Source of the DNA: Azophilus sp965220835
Lineage (GTDB): Bacteria > Pseudomonadota > Gammaproteobacteria > Pseudomonadales > Azotimanducaceae
NCBI GenBank assembly: GCA_965220835.1
Contig: OZ244842.1
Location: forward strand, 248,001 to 312,000
Length of the DNA: 64,000 nucleotides
Direction: 5' to 3'
Shown here: in pieces, positions 9,296 through 17,672 of the stretch
Layout: every line of letters begins with the position of its first letter
Numbering within the stretch: position 1 is the stretch's first letter
The notes under the pieces: generated by a model
What the model saw: the letters and a program-made list of their open reading frames with translations, nothing else
What the model was told of the DNA's origin: nothing
Databases searched by the model: none
Program-made: the position numbers and the translations under genes

Positions 9296-11269
9296 TCAAC
9301 GAAGCCCAATCTGTGCCCTGCCTGGGCTTCCATGTTCGACCTCAAACAGCGCCGCAAGTTGCTCGGTCATGGCGCCGCCGAGTTGCTCGGCGTCGGTGAT
9401 GGTGACCGCGCGGCGGTAGTGGTGGGTGACGTCATGGCCGATGCCGATGGCGATCAGCTGCACCGGGGACTTGGTCTCGATCATGTCGATGGCGTACTTC
9501 AAGTGCTGCTCCAGATAGTTGCTGGGGTTCACCAGCAGGGTGGAGTTGTCCACCGGCAGGCCATCGGAGATGACCATCAGCACCTTGCGCTCCTCAGGGC
9601 GCACGACCAAGCGGTTGTGCGCCCAGATGAGCGCCTCGCCGTCGATGTTCTCCTTGAGCAGCTCTTCGCGCATCATCAGGCCGAGGTTGCGGCGGGAGCG
9701 GTGCCAAGTGTCGTCGGCGGCCTTGTAGATGATGTGGCGCAGGTCGTTAAGACGCCCGGGGCTCGGTGGCTTGTTGGAGGCGATCCACTTTTCCCGGGAC
9801 TGGCCGCCGCGCCAGGCGCGGGTGGTGAAGCCCAGAATCTCCACCCGCACGGAGCAGCGTTCCAAGGTGCGGCCGAGGATGTCGGCGCACATGGCGGCGA
9901 TGGTGATGGAGCGTCCGCGCATGGAGCCGGAGCTGTCGATCAGCAGCGTCACCACGGTGTCGCGGAAGTCCATCTCCTTTTCCTGCTTGTAGGCCAAGGG
10001 GTTCATGGGGTCCACCACCACTTGCGCCAAGCGGGAGGCGTCCAGGATGCCTTCTTCGAGATCGAACTCCCAGGTGCGGTTCTGGCGGGCAAGCAGGCGT
10101 CGCTGCAGGCGGTTGGCGAGCTTGGAGGTGGCGTACTGCAGGCTCACCAGCTGCTGGTCGAGCACGGCGCGCAGGCGGATGAGCTCATCGTCCGGGCACA
10201 GCTCCTCGGCGGCGGCGACCTCGTCGAACTCGTCGGTGAAGGCTTGGTAGTTGACGTCCACGCGGATGCGCCCGGCCTCGTCAGGCGTGGGCGCCGGGGC
10301 TTCATCGGGGTCGGCTTCGGCGCCAAGTTCGTCCATGTCGAGGTCGGCGTCCATCTCCATCATGGCGGCTTCGCCCTCGGCGGATTCGTCGGTGAGGCTG
10401 TCGTCGTCGAGAATCACGTCCTCCGGGTTCAGCTCCGAATCGCTTTCGGCCTGCTCGTCGATGGTCTCGGTGTCTTCCTGGTTTTGGTTTTCGTCCGGCG
10501 GGTCGTCGAATTCGGCCACCAGGCCTAAGTCGGCGATGATGTCACGACAGACTGAGGCGAAGTCCCGCTGGTTGAGCAGGCAGCCGCGCAGCGCCTCAAT
10601 GTCCGCACCGGCGTGCTCCTGAACGTGGTCGCGCCAAAAGCGCACCACGTTTTCGGCGGAGGGGGGCAAGTCGCGGCCGGTGAGCGCCTGGCGCACCAGC
10701 AACCCAACCGCCACCGGCAGAGGCGCTTCGGACACATCGACGACGGCGTCGAACGCCGCTTGCCGGCACTGCGCCTCCAGTGAGGCGTCCAGGTTGGCCG
10801 CCACCCCGGCCATGCGCAGGGCGCCGATGGAGGCGATGCGGGCGTCTTCGATCCACTGGAACATTTCCTGGGCGGGGCCGCCCTTGGGCGCGTAGCGGCT
10901 GTGCACGGCGTCATCATGGTGCTTGAGCCGCAGCGCCAGCTCATCGCCCATGCCGCGCACGGCATTGATTTCGTCGTTGTCGCAGCCGAGCGTGGGCAAC
11001 GGCACCCGCAGCCGGTTGCCGCGCGCGGTGGGCGTGCCTTGGCCGAAGGAGACCTCGAGCTCGTCGTCCTCGGCCAGCGCCCGCATGGTGGCGGTGGTGG
11101 CGCGCTTGAACGGCTCCAGCGGGTGGGATTCCTGGGCTTGGGGAGCGCCGCTAGAGGGGGCTGGCTGAGAGCTCGCCGCTTGCGAGGGGTTCCCCCTCGC
11201 GCTCCCCGGCTGAGGGCTCTTTTCATGCGAGGGGTTCCCCCTCGCGCTCCCCGGCTGAGGGCTCCTCAC
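9296..11269 (-). CDS. cobT: CobT-like cobaltochelatase/metal-chelatase VWA subunit
   Basis: A 657-residue partner of the AAA+ CobS protein. Together they form the ring complex that inserts cobalt during aerobic cobalamin synthesis, or acts as a free-standing metal-insertion chaperone. The C-terminal third is a von Willebrand A domain with the metal motif LLIDSSGSMRGRS near residue 450 and a later VMVISDGLPVD. The middle is a long acidic linker rich in Asp and Glu (about residues 245-340). The first ~40 residues are low complexity with PQPGSARGNPS twice, encoded by a 45-bp hairpin repeat. The GTG start at 11269 overlaps the cobS stop (GTGA). No cobN or other cobalamin genes are present, so the client enzyme is not evident here. 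Confidence 0.88.
   Translation of the reverse strand: MRSPQPGSARGNPSHEKSPQPGSARGNPSQAASSQPAPSSGAPQAQESHPLEPFKRATTATMRALAEDDELEVSFGQGTPTARGNRLRVPLPTLGCDNDEINAVRGMGDELALRLKHHDDAVHSRYAPKGGPAQEMFQWIEDARIASIGALRMAGVAANLDASLEAQCRQAAFDAVVDVSEAPLPVAVGLLVRQALTGRDLPPSAENVVRFWRDHVQEHAGADIEALRGCLLNQRDFASVCRDIIADLGLVAEFDDPPDENQNQEDTETIDEQAESDSELNPEDVILDDDSLTDESAEGEAAMMEMDADLDMDELGAEADPDEAPAPTPDEAGRIRVDVNYQAFTDEFDEVAAAEELCPDDELIRLRAVLDQQLVSLQYATSKLANRLQRRLLARQNRTWEFDLEEGILDASRLAQVVVDPMNPLAYKQEKEMDFRDTVVTLLIDSSGSMRGRSITIAAMCADILGRTLERCSVRVEILGFTTRAWRGGQSREKWIASNKPPSPGRLNDLRHIIYKAADDTWHRSRRNLGLMMREELLKENIDGEALIWAHNRLVVRPEERKVLMVISDGLPVDNSTLLVNPSNYLEQHLKYAIDMIETKSPVQLIAIGIGHDVTHHYRRAVTITDAEQLGGAMTEQLAALFEVEHGSPGRAQIGLR
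11182..11264. repeat. Two 38-bp hairpin repeats, 45-bp period, in-frame at the cobT 5' end
   Basis: Two near-identical 38-bp copies at 11182-11219 and 11227-11264 each contain the palindrome GCGAGGGG-TTCC-CCCTCGC. The 45-bp period equals 15 codons, so the duplication keeps the cobT frame and adds a repeated PQPGSARGNPS peptide directly after its start. Confidence 0.85.
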
Positions 11270-12258
11270 GCGCCTTGCAGCCGGATGCCGGCGGTGGCGT
11301 CGCCGAGGTCGGTGCCGATGCAGCGCTGGTAGTACTCGGCGACGATGGGCCGCTCCAGCTCATCGCACTTGTTGAGGAAGGTGACCCGGAAGGCGAAGCC
11401 CATGTCGCCGAAGATCTCCGCGTTCTGCGCCCAGGTCAGCACCGTGCGCGGTGACATGACCACCGATACGTCGCCGTTGACGAAGCCGCGGCGGGTGAGG
11501 TCGGCCACCGCCACCATGTTGGAGACGGTGCGGCGGCCGGCGTCCGTGGCGGCGTAGGACTTTGCCTTGCCGAGGATGATCTGCGTTTCCGCATCGTGCT
11601 CCAGGTAGTTCAAAGTGGTGACGATGCTCCAGCGGTCCATCTGCCCTTGGTTGATTTGCTGGGTGCCGTGATAGAGCCCGGTGGTGTCGCCGAGTCCGAC
11701 CGTGTTGGTGGTGGAGAACAGCCGGAAGTAGGGGTGCGGCGCCAGCACCTTGTTCTGGTCCAGCAAGGTCAGCTTGCCCTCCACCTCCAGCACGCGCTGA
11801 ATGACGAACATCACGTCCGGCCTGCCGGCGTCGTATTCGTCGAAGCAGAGCGCCACCGGATGCTGCAGCGCCCAAGGCAGGATGCCCTCCTTGAACTGCG
11901 TGATCTGCTGGCCGTTTTCGATGACGATGGCATCCTTGCCCACCAAGTCGATGCGGCTGATGTGGCTGTCCAGGTTGACGCGGATGCAGGGCCAGTTCAG
12001 GCGCGCGGCCACCTGCTCCACATGGGTGGACTTGCCCGTGCCGTGGTAGCCCTGGATCATCACCCGCCGGTTGTGGGTGAAGCCGGCCAGTATGGCCAGC
12101 GTGGTGTCGCCGTCGAACAGGTAGTCGTTGTCGATGGCGGGCACGTAGTCCGTGCGCCGGGAGAACGCCGGTATGTCCAAGTCCTGGTCGATGCCAAACG
12201 CCTCGCGGGCGTTGACCGTGGTGTCCGGTGTGAGGTCCGGGGGCAGGCCTGACTCCAT
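11266..12258 (-). CDS. cobS: CobS-like AAA+ ATPase of cobaltochelatase
   Basis: The MoxR/CobS-type AAA+ ATPase that forms a hexameric ring with CobT and drives metal insertion by ATP hydrolysis. The protein is 330 residues from ATG 12258. It shows Walker A at MIQGYHGTGKSTHVEQVA, Walker B at VALCFDEYDAGRPD, sensor-1 at FRLFSTTNTVGLGD and a region with arginine fingers. The short N-terminal segment (LDIPAFSRRTDYVP) is typical of CobS. The 75-bp longer frame start has no Shine-Dalgarno and would begin in the divergent promoter region. It overlaps cobT by 4 bp. Upstream, about 127 bp separate it from the divergent phosphatase gene, and I see no cobalamin riboswitch there. Confidence 0.9.
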   Translation of the reverse strand: MESGLPPDLTPDTTVNAREAFGIDQDLDIPAFSRRTDYVPAIDNDYLFDGDTTLAILAGFTHNRRVMIQGYHGTGKSTHVEQVAARLNWPCIRVNLDSHISRIDLVGKDAIVIENGQQITQFKEGILPWALQHPVALCFDEYDAGRPDVMFVIQRVLEVEGKLTLLDQNKVLAPHPYFRLFSTTNTVGLGDTTGLYHGTQQINQGQMDRWSIVTTLNYLEHDAETQIILGKAKSYAATDAGRRTVSNMVAVADLTRRGFVNGDVSVVMSPRTVLTWAQNAEIFGDMGFAFRVTFLNKCDELERPIVAEYYQRCIGTDLGDATAGIRLQGA

Positions 12259-12385
12259 GTTTGGTTTCCGCGCTTGAGCAAAACGCGCTATTGTACGGGA
12301 CCATTCGCTTGACGGCAGCAAAACCCGGCCCAAGCTCTGGTCAAGCCGGTTGCAAGGCTCATCATTCAGGTCAACAGGGGGGCAA

Positions 12386-12934
12386 GTGGCAACAATTTAC
12401 ATGGTGCGGCATGGCCGTGCTGATGCGAACGCCCGGAATCCACGGGATCCGGGCTTGGACGATCTCGGCCGCCGGCAAGCCCGCGAGACCGCCGCTGCCC
12501 TTGCGCCCAAGGGGCCATTGCCCATCCACTCAAGCCCCTTTGCCCGTGCCCGGGAGACTGCCGCTGCCTTGGCCGACCTTTGGGCGGTGGAGGTGGCCAT
12601 CGAGCCCCGGGTGGCGGAAATCCCGTTTCCCATGACGGACTTGGCGGAGCGGGGCGCATGGCTGCGTCAGGCCATGGCCGGGCGTTGGTCCAGCTTGGGC
12701 AATGACCTGCAGTCTTGGCGCCGAGACTTGGTGGATTGCGTGGCCAACCTCGACCGCGACTGCGTGGTCTTCTGCCACTTCATCGCCATCAACGTGGTGG
12801 CCGGTGCCGCCCAAGGCGACGACCGGCTGGTGGTCTTCCAGCCGGACAACGCCTCGGTCACCCTCTTCAACAACGACGGCGGCCAACTGCGCCTGCTTGA
12901 GTTCGGCCGGGAAGCAACCACCAAGGTGAATTGA
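12386..12934 (+). CDS. Histidine phosphatase superfamily protein
   Basis: A small (182-residue) member of the phosphoglycerate-mutase-like phosphatases. The phosphate-accepting motif IYMVRHGRADAN lies at the N-terminus, with a supporting arginine in IHSSPFARARETA. A late catalytic histidine, VVFCHFIAINVVAG, takes the place of the usual GHG segment. GTG at 12386 is preceded by an AGGGGGG Shine-Dalgarno. The stop is 7 bp before the acyl-CoA ligase start, so the two are co-transcribed. The substrate is unknown; small members include SixA-like protein phosphatases and broad-range phosphatases. Confidence 0.82.
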   Translation: MATIYMVRHGRADANARNPRDPGLDDLGRRQARETAAALAPKGPLPIHSSPFARARETAAALADLWAVEVAIEPRVAEIPFPMTDLAERGAWLRQAMAGRWSSLGNDLQSWRRDLVDCVANLDRDCVVFCHFIAINVVAGAAQGDDRLVVFQPDNASVTLFNNDGGQLRLLEFGREATTKVN

Positions 12935-12941
12935 GGAAAGC

Positions 12942-14495
12942 ATGCAGACACTAGCCGATGTAGCCCGACACAACGCGGCGCAACGCCCTGACCAGACTGC
13001 GCTCACCTACGTCAACGATGGCCGCAGCTGGACCTATGCGGCGCTTGACGCGGAGTCCAACCGGGTGGCCCAGGCATTGCTGGCGGCGGGCGTTGGCGCC
13101 GGGGATCGCATCGCCTACCTCGACCGCAATGCGCCGGAGTACTTCCTGTACCTGTTTGGCGGCGCCAAGATCAATGCGGTCTCCGTGGCGGTCAATTGGC
13201 GTCTGGCGCCGCCGGAGATGGAGTACATCCTCAACAACAGCGAGGCCGCCATTTTGATGGTTGGCGAGGAGTTTCTCGACGCCTTGGGCCAGATGACGTT
13301 GCCGGCAGTGTCCACCATCATCGTGCTGGGGGACCCTGGGGACTCCGGCCACCCGACCTACGACCAGTGGCTGGCGGGGCATCCCAACATCGACCCCAAG
13401 ACGCCCGTTGACGCCGAGGACACCTGCTATCAGCTCTACACGTCCGGCACCACCGGGCTGCCCAAGGGCGTGGAACTGACCCACGCCAACTTCCTGCACT
13501 GCCTGTCCACCAGCCTCGCGGCGCTGGAAATGGATGCGGATTCAGTGAATCTGGTGTGCATGCCGCTGTTCCACATTTCCGGCAGCGGCTGGGGCGTGGT
13601 GGGCCTGTATCACGGAGCCCGCAGCCTGTTGCTCAAGGACGTGGACCTGCCCCTGATCCTGCGCCTGATCGGCGAGGAGCAGGTCACCCATGCGATATTC
13701 GTGCCCGCCGTGCTGCAGTTCCTGCTGGCCGTGCCCGGCGTGCGCGATGCCGATTACGCCTCGCTCCACTCCATCACCTACGGCGCCTCGCCCATCACCG
13801 AGAGCGTGCTGGTCGAAGCCATGCAAACCTTCGGCTGCAAGTTCTTTCAGGCCTACGGGCTCACGGAAACCACCGGCGCGATCGCCCTGCTGCCCAACGA
13901 GGACCATGATCCGGGCGGCGCCCGGGCGCACCTGCTGCGCTCCTGCGGCAAGGCCATCGCCAACCACGAGATCCGCATCGTGGATGCCGCCACCCTCAAG
14001 GACAAGGCAGAGGGCGAAGTGGGCGAAATCTGGGTCAAGGGTCCGCAGAACATGAAGGGCTACTGGAAGAACCCGGATGCCACCCAGGAGGCCTTCGAGG
14101 GCGAGTGGTTCCGCACGGGCGATGCGGGCTACCTGCAGGACGGCTACCTGTTCATCCACGATCGGGTGAAGGACATGATCATCTCCGGCGGCGAGAACAT
14201 CTACCCCGCCGAGATCGAGAACGTGTTGATGAAGCACGAGGGCATTGCCGACGCCGCCGTGATCGGCGTGCCCAGCGAGCGCTGGGGCGAGGCGGTGAAG
14301 GCCATCATAACGCGCGCGGACCCCAGCCTGACGGAGGAGGACGTGATCGCCTTCTGCCGCCAGCGGCTAGCGCACTACAAGTGCCCCACCTCGGTGGATT
14401 GGATCGACGAGCTGCCGCGCAATCCCTCCGGCAAGATCCTGAAGGTCGAACTGCGCAAACCCTATTGGGAGGGGCGGGAGCGGCTGGTTTCCTGA
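12942..14495 (+). CDS. AMP-forming acyl-CoA ligase
   Basis: Activates a carboxylic acid, probably a fatty or aromatic acid, as an acyl-adenylate and transfers it to CoA. The 517-residue protein is full length for the ANL superfamily: P-loop-like YTSGTTGLPKGVELTHAN, FQAYGLTETTGAIA, the hinge motif GDAGYLQDGYLFIHDRVKD, IISGGENIYPAEIENVLMKH, and the C-terminal adenylation lysine in PRNPSGKILKVELR. Start ATG 12942 has GAGGAAAG upstream. It sits in one plus-strand run with a phosphatase upstream and DUF2141 plus a carotenoid oxygenase downstream, which does not settle the substrate. Confidence 0.9.
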   Translation: MQTLADVARHNAAQRPDQTALTYVNDGRSWTYAALDAESNRVAQALLAAGVGAGDRIAYLDRNAPEYFLYLFGGAKINAVSVAVNWRLAPPEMEYILNNSEAAILMVGEEFLDALGQMTLPAVSTIIVLGDPGDSGHPTYDQWLAGHPNIDPKTPVDAEDTCYQLYTSGTTGLPKGVELTHANFLHCLSTSLAALEMDADSVNLVCMPLFHISGSGWGVVGLYHGARSLLLKDVDLPLILRLIGEEQVTHAIFVPAVLQFLLAVPGVRDADYASLHSITYGASPITESVLVEAMQTFGCKFFQAYGLTETTGAIALLPNEDHDPGGARAHLLRSCGKAIANHEIRIVDAATLKDKAEGEVGEIWVKGPQNMKGYWKNPDATQEAFEGEWFRTGDAGYLQDGYLFIHDRVKDMIISGGENIYPAEIENVLMKHEGIADAAVIGVPSERWGEAVKAIITRADPSLTEEDVIAFCRQRLAHYKCPTSVDWIDELPRNPSGKILKVELRKPYWEGRERLVS

Positions 14496-14678
14496 ACCCA
14501 ATATCGAGTCTTTTCGGCGGGGCGCGCAGCGGCTCCAGCACTCGGCGCATGCCCGCTGGACCTTGCCCGGCACCGCTTCGTTCCCTCCAATGCCGTTTCG
14601 TCGCATGGCTGTTGTCAACCGGGCACTGGCAACGGTAGGTTGGATTCCAGATCAGCCCTTTTTGCAAGGAACGCAGCC

Positions 14679-15107
14679 ATGAATACCAGCCATCTCTTCA
14701 ACGCTTGCCTGTTCGCCGCAGCCCTTGGCGTCCCGGCCCAAGCTTGGTCGGAAACCTTGACCATCGTGATCGAAGACATCCGCGAAGCCAGCGGCACCGT
14801 GCAGGTGCAGGTGCTGAGCGGGCAAGCGCAGTTCGAGGGGGACGGCGCCGTGGCGCAGTTCCTGGAGGCGGCCGTGGCGGGTTCGCTGACGCTGACCGCC
14901 AGTGACCTTCCGCCCGGAGATTACGCCATTCGAGCCATGCACGACGTCAACGGCAACGATGCGCTCGACAGCAACATCGTCGGCATGCCCACCGAACCCT
15001 ACGGATTCTCCAACAACGCCCAAGGCAGCTTCGGGCCACCCGCATGGCAGGACGCACGCTTTGCGCTGGACGGCGACCTCACCCAAGTGATCCGTCTGGT
15101 CCACTAG
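14679..15107 (+). CDS. DUF2141 family exported protein
   Basis: A 142-residue secreted or periplasmic protein. It has an N-terminal Sec signal (hydrophobic LFNACLFAAALGVPAQA, likely cleaved before WSETL), followed by a beta-sandwich-like domain with the family hallmark YAIRAMHDVNGNDALDSNIV and then PTEPYGFSNNAQG. DUF2141 proteins are widespread in aerobic marine and soil bacteria and often occur beside carotenoid or other isoprenoid genes; their function is unknown. ATG 14679 has AAGGAA upstream. It ends 20 bp before the carotenoid oxygenase gene, so the two are likely one operon. Confidence 0.88.
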   Translation: MNTSHLFNACLFAAALGVPAQAWSETLTIVIEDIREASGTVQVQVLSGQAQFEGDGAVAQFLEAAVAGSLTLTASDLPPGDYAIRAMHDVNGNDALDSNIVGMPTEPYGFSNNAQGSFGPPAWQDARFALDGDLTQVIRLVH

Positions 15108-15127
15108 ACGCAAGAGGAGCACCAACG

Positions 15128-16663
15128 ATGCAACGCCGGGAGTTTTCCAAGCTGATGGCGCTGCTGGCCTGCTCCTGGCCGGCCGGCGCCACTTCCGAAA
15201 TGCGGAACGATGACTGGTCGCAACCCTTTGCCCAGGCGCTGCGCGAGCGGCCTTGGCTGGCCGCCTGGGGCAACATCGAGCGTGAACACTACCGGGGCGA
15301 GGCGGCCACTACCGGCCGTTGGCCGGAAGCGCTGCGCGGCACCCTGTTTCGCACCGGGCCGGCCCAGCACGAGGTGCACGGCTATCGCAACCATCACTGG
15401 TTTGACGGTGACGGCATGGTGCAGGCTTGGCGCATTGGCGGCAATGGCGTGCGCCACCAGGCGCGGCTGGTCGAAACCGCCAAGGTGCAAGCGGAACGCC
15501 GCGCCGGCCGGGCCCTGTATCCCGGCCTGATGGCCGCACCGCCCCGTGCCCGGGGGCTGACCGGCCCCGATGACCTGAATCTGGCGAACATCAGCGTCCT
15601 GCACCACCATGGCCGCCTGCTGGCGCTCTGGGAGGCCGGCAGCCCCTATGAAATCGACCCGGCGAACTTGACCACGGTCGGCACTTATTCGTTTGCGGCG
15701 GCGGACGGTGGTTCAAGCATGCGCGGCGCACCGTTCTCCGCCCATCCCCGAGTGGACGCGGACGGCAGCGTTTGGAACTTCGGCTATGCCTCGTCGGCGG
15801 GCCTGCTGGTGCTCTGGCACGTTGGTCCCGGTGGTGCGCTGCGCCGTGCCGGAACCGTGGCGGTGGACCCGATGACCATGCCGCACGACTTCGTCGTCAC
15901 CGAACGGCATCTGGTGTTGCTGCTGCCGCCCTTCCATTACCGGCCGGAAGCCCAGGCTCAAGGGTTCCTGAACCAACATGAGTGGTGCCCCGAAGACCCT
16001 TGCCGCGTGCTGGTGGTGGACAAGAACGACTTTGCCAGCCACTACTTCCTGGATTTGCCCGCCCAGTGGATCTTTCACTTCGGCAACGCTTGGGAGGACC
16101 GCGCCGGCGTCATTCGCTTTGATGGGGCCAGAGCGCCTGATCCGGGTGTCATGACCCACACGTTCATGGAAGTCATGCGCGGCAACCCAGTCTACCGCGA
16201 CGGCAGCCTTGCCCGGCACCACAGCTATCGAATCGACACCCGGTCTCGGTCGATTGCCGAGCAAGCCATCCTTGAACCGGGCCTGTACTCCGAGTTTCCC
16301 AGCGTTGATCCGAGGGTCAGTTGCCGCCGGTACCGCAAGCTGGTGTTTCTGTCCCTGCATGCGGGGGCGACGGCGGCCCATGGCACCTTGAACGAAGTCA
16401 GCCTGTTCGACATCGAAAGCGGCCGACGCGATTTCTTCCGCTATCCGGATGGGCAGATTCCAGAGGAGCATCTGTATGTGCCCCGGCCTGGCAACGCCCC
16501 TGAATCCGGCGGCTGGATCCTCGGCACCGCATTCGACTGGCAGCGCCGCGCGCATGTGCTCAACCTGTTCGACGCCGAGGGGGTGGCCGATGGCCCGGTG
16601 GCCGCAGCGGAGCTGCCCTATGCGATTCCCCTTGGCCTGCACGGCAAGTTCGTGGCGGGGTGA
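15128..16663 (+). CDS. Carotenoid oxygenase (RPE65/CCD family)
   Basis: A 511-residue non-haem iron oxygenase expected to cleave carotenoids, apocarotenoids or stilbene-like alkenes with O2. The four iron-binding histidines are found in SAHPRVD, MPHDFVV, IFHFGNAWED and the C-terminal GLHGKF, and the early YRNHHWFDGDGMVQAWR is a strong family signature. ATG 15128 begins MQRREFSKLMALLACS, a short twin-arginine-like leader, so the enzyme may be exported or membrane bound. Only 4 bp separate it from the LytS-type kinase gene, tying carotenoid cleavage to a two-component system. The substrate is not readable from the sequence. Confidence 0.9.
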   Translation: MQRREFSKLMALLACSWPAGATSEMRNDDWSQPFAQALRERPWLAAWGNIEREHYRGEAATTGRWPEALRGTLFRTGPAQHEVHGYRNHHWFDGDGMVQAWRIGGNGVRHQARLVETAKVQAERRAGRALYPGLMAAPPRARGLTGPDDLNLANISVLHHHGRLLALWEAGSPYEIDPANLTTVGTYSFAAADGGSSMRGAPFSAHPRVDADGSVWNFGYASSAGLLVLWHVGPGGALRRAGTVAVDPMTMPHDFVVTERHLVLLLPPFHYRPEAQAQGFLNQHEWCPEDPCRVLVVDKNDFASHYFLDLPAQWIFHFGNAWEDRAGVIRFDGARAPDPGVMTHTFMEVMRGNPVYRDGSLARHHSYRIDTRSRSIAEQAILEPGLYSEFPSVDPRVSCRRYRKLVFLSLHAGATAAHGTLNEVSLFDIESGRRDFFRYPDGQIPEEHLYVPRPGNAPESGGWILGTAFDWQRRAHVLNLFDAEGVADGPVAAAELPYAIPLGLHGKFVAG

Positions 16664-16667
16664 TGGC

Positions 16668-17672
16668 GTGCGCTTGGCGTCGTTTGCGCTCGTCGGCCTG
16701 TTCTCACTGGCCATCGCCGTGCTGGTCTGGTGGCTGACGGCGGACTTTGGCAGCTTTCCGCAGATCTTGCTGGTATCGCTGTGCATCGGCTGGTCCGTGA
16801 ACCTGGCTTTTGCGCTGGCGCACGAAAGGCTGAGCCGATGGCTGGGCCCTTGGCTTGCGCCGGCACCCGTGGTCGCCGTCGGCCTTGCCGCAGGCTTGCT
16901 GCTTGCCGGCACCCTCGTTGCGCGCCAACCGCTGCACTTTTTCTCCCAGGACTTCGGCACTTGGGCGTTGGGATTGTTCTTCGGCATCACCGGTTTCCTG
17001 ATCTTCGGCGCCCGCGAACGCCTGCGCGAAACCCGGAAACTGCTGGCTGAGGCGGAACTGAAGCAGTCGCAGCAGGAAAAGCTGCTGGCTGAAACCGAAC
17101 TCAAGTTGATGCAGGCGCAGATTGAACCGCACTTCCTGTTCAACACCTTATCCAACATCACGCAACTGATTCGCTCAAACCCGGATTTGGCCGAGAGCAC
17201 GTTGGCCAACCTCACCACCTTGCTGCGCGGCTCGCTGGCCCGCACCCGGTCGATTGACAGCACGCTCGGTCAGGAGGCCGATTTCGCCGAGGCCTACTTG
17301 GCGATTCAAGCCACCCGCATGCAGGGCCGATTGCGTTACGAGTTGATCGTGCCGGAAGCGCTGCGCGACACGCCGCTGCCGCCGCTGCTGATTCAGCCGC
17401 TGCTTGAGAACGCCGTGATCCATGGCGTAGAGCCGGAACCCAAAGGCGGCGAGATCCTGTTCAGGGCCCGGCAAACGGACGATGAGCTGATTCTGGACGT
17501 CAGCGACACCGGCGCCGGTGTCAGCGAAAGCGCCACTTTAAGCGGCACGGGGTTGCGCAATGTGCGCGATCGGCTGCGCCTGCGCTACGGGTCAAGTGCG
17601 TCGCTGGATTTGACGCCATCCGTCCCGTGCGGGTTCCACGCCTCGGTGAGCATTCCGCTGGCCAGTCCATGA
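16668..17672 (+). CDS. LytS/YehU-type membrane sensor histidine kinase
   Basis: A 334-residue kinase. The N-terminal 110 residues carry about four hydrophobic segments (e.g. LASFALVGLFSLAIAVLVWW). A short coiled coil follows (LAEAELKQSQQEKLLAETEL), then the His_kinase domain with IEPHFLFNTLSNITQLIRSN, where His is the phosphate site. The HATPase part has LIQPLLENAVIHGVEPEP (N-box) and SDTGAGVSES with SGTGLRNVRDRL (G-boxes). The start is GTG 16668, 4 bp after the oxygenase stop. It overlaps its LytTR regulator by 4 bp. The signal is unknown; an apocarotenoid or a membrane-state cue would fit the operon. Confidence 0.92.
   Translation: MRLASFALVGLFSLAIAVLVWWLTADFGSFPQILLVSLCIGWSVNLAFALAHERLSRWLGPWLAPAPVVAVGLAAGLLLAGTLVARQPLHFFSQDFGTWALGLFFGITGFLIFGARERLRETRKLLAEAELKQSQQEKLLAETELKLMQAQIEPHFLFNTLSNITQLIRSNPDLAESTLANLTTLLRGSLARTRSIDSTLGQEADFAEAYLAIQATRMQGRLRYELIVPEALRDTPLPPLLIQPLLENAVIHGVEPEPKGGEILFRARQTDDELILDVSDTGAGVSESATLSGTGLRNVRDRLRLRYGSSASLDLTPSVPCGFHASVSIPLASP

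Noticed and set aside
9182..10528. 448-codon plus-strand frame opposite cobT
   Set aside because: Low-complexity Val/His/Gly composition mirroring the cobT acidic linker; no domain.
12259..12385. Cobalamin riboswitch upstream of cobS
   Set aside because: The 127-bp gap is shared with a divergent gene and lacks a recognisable B12-box; too short for the full aptamer.
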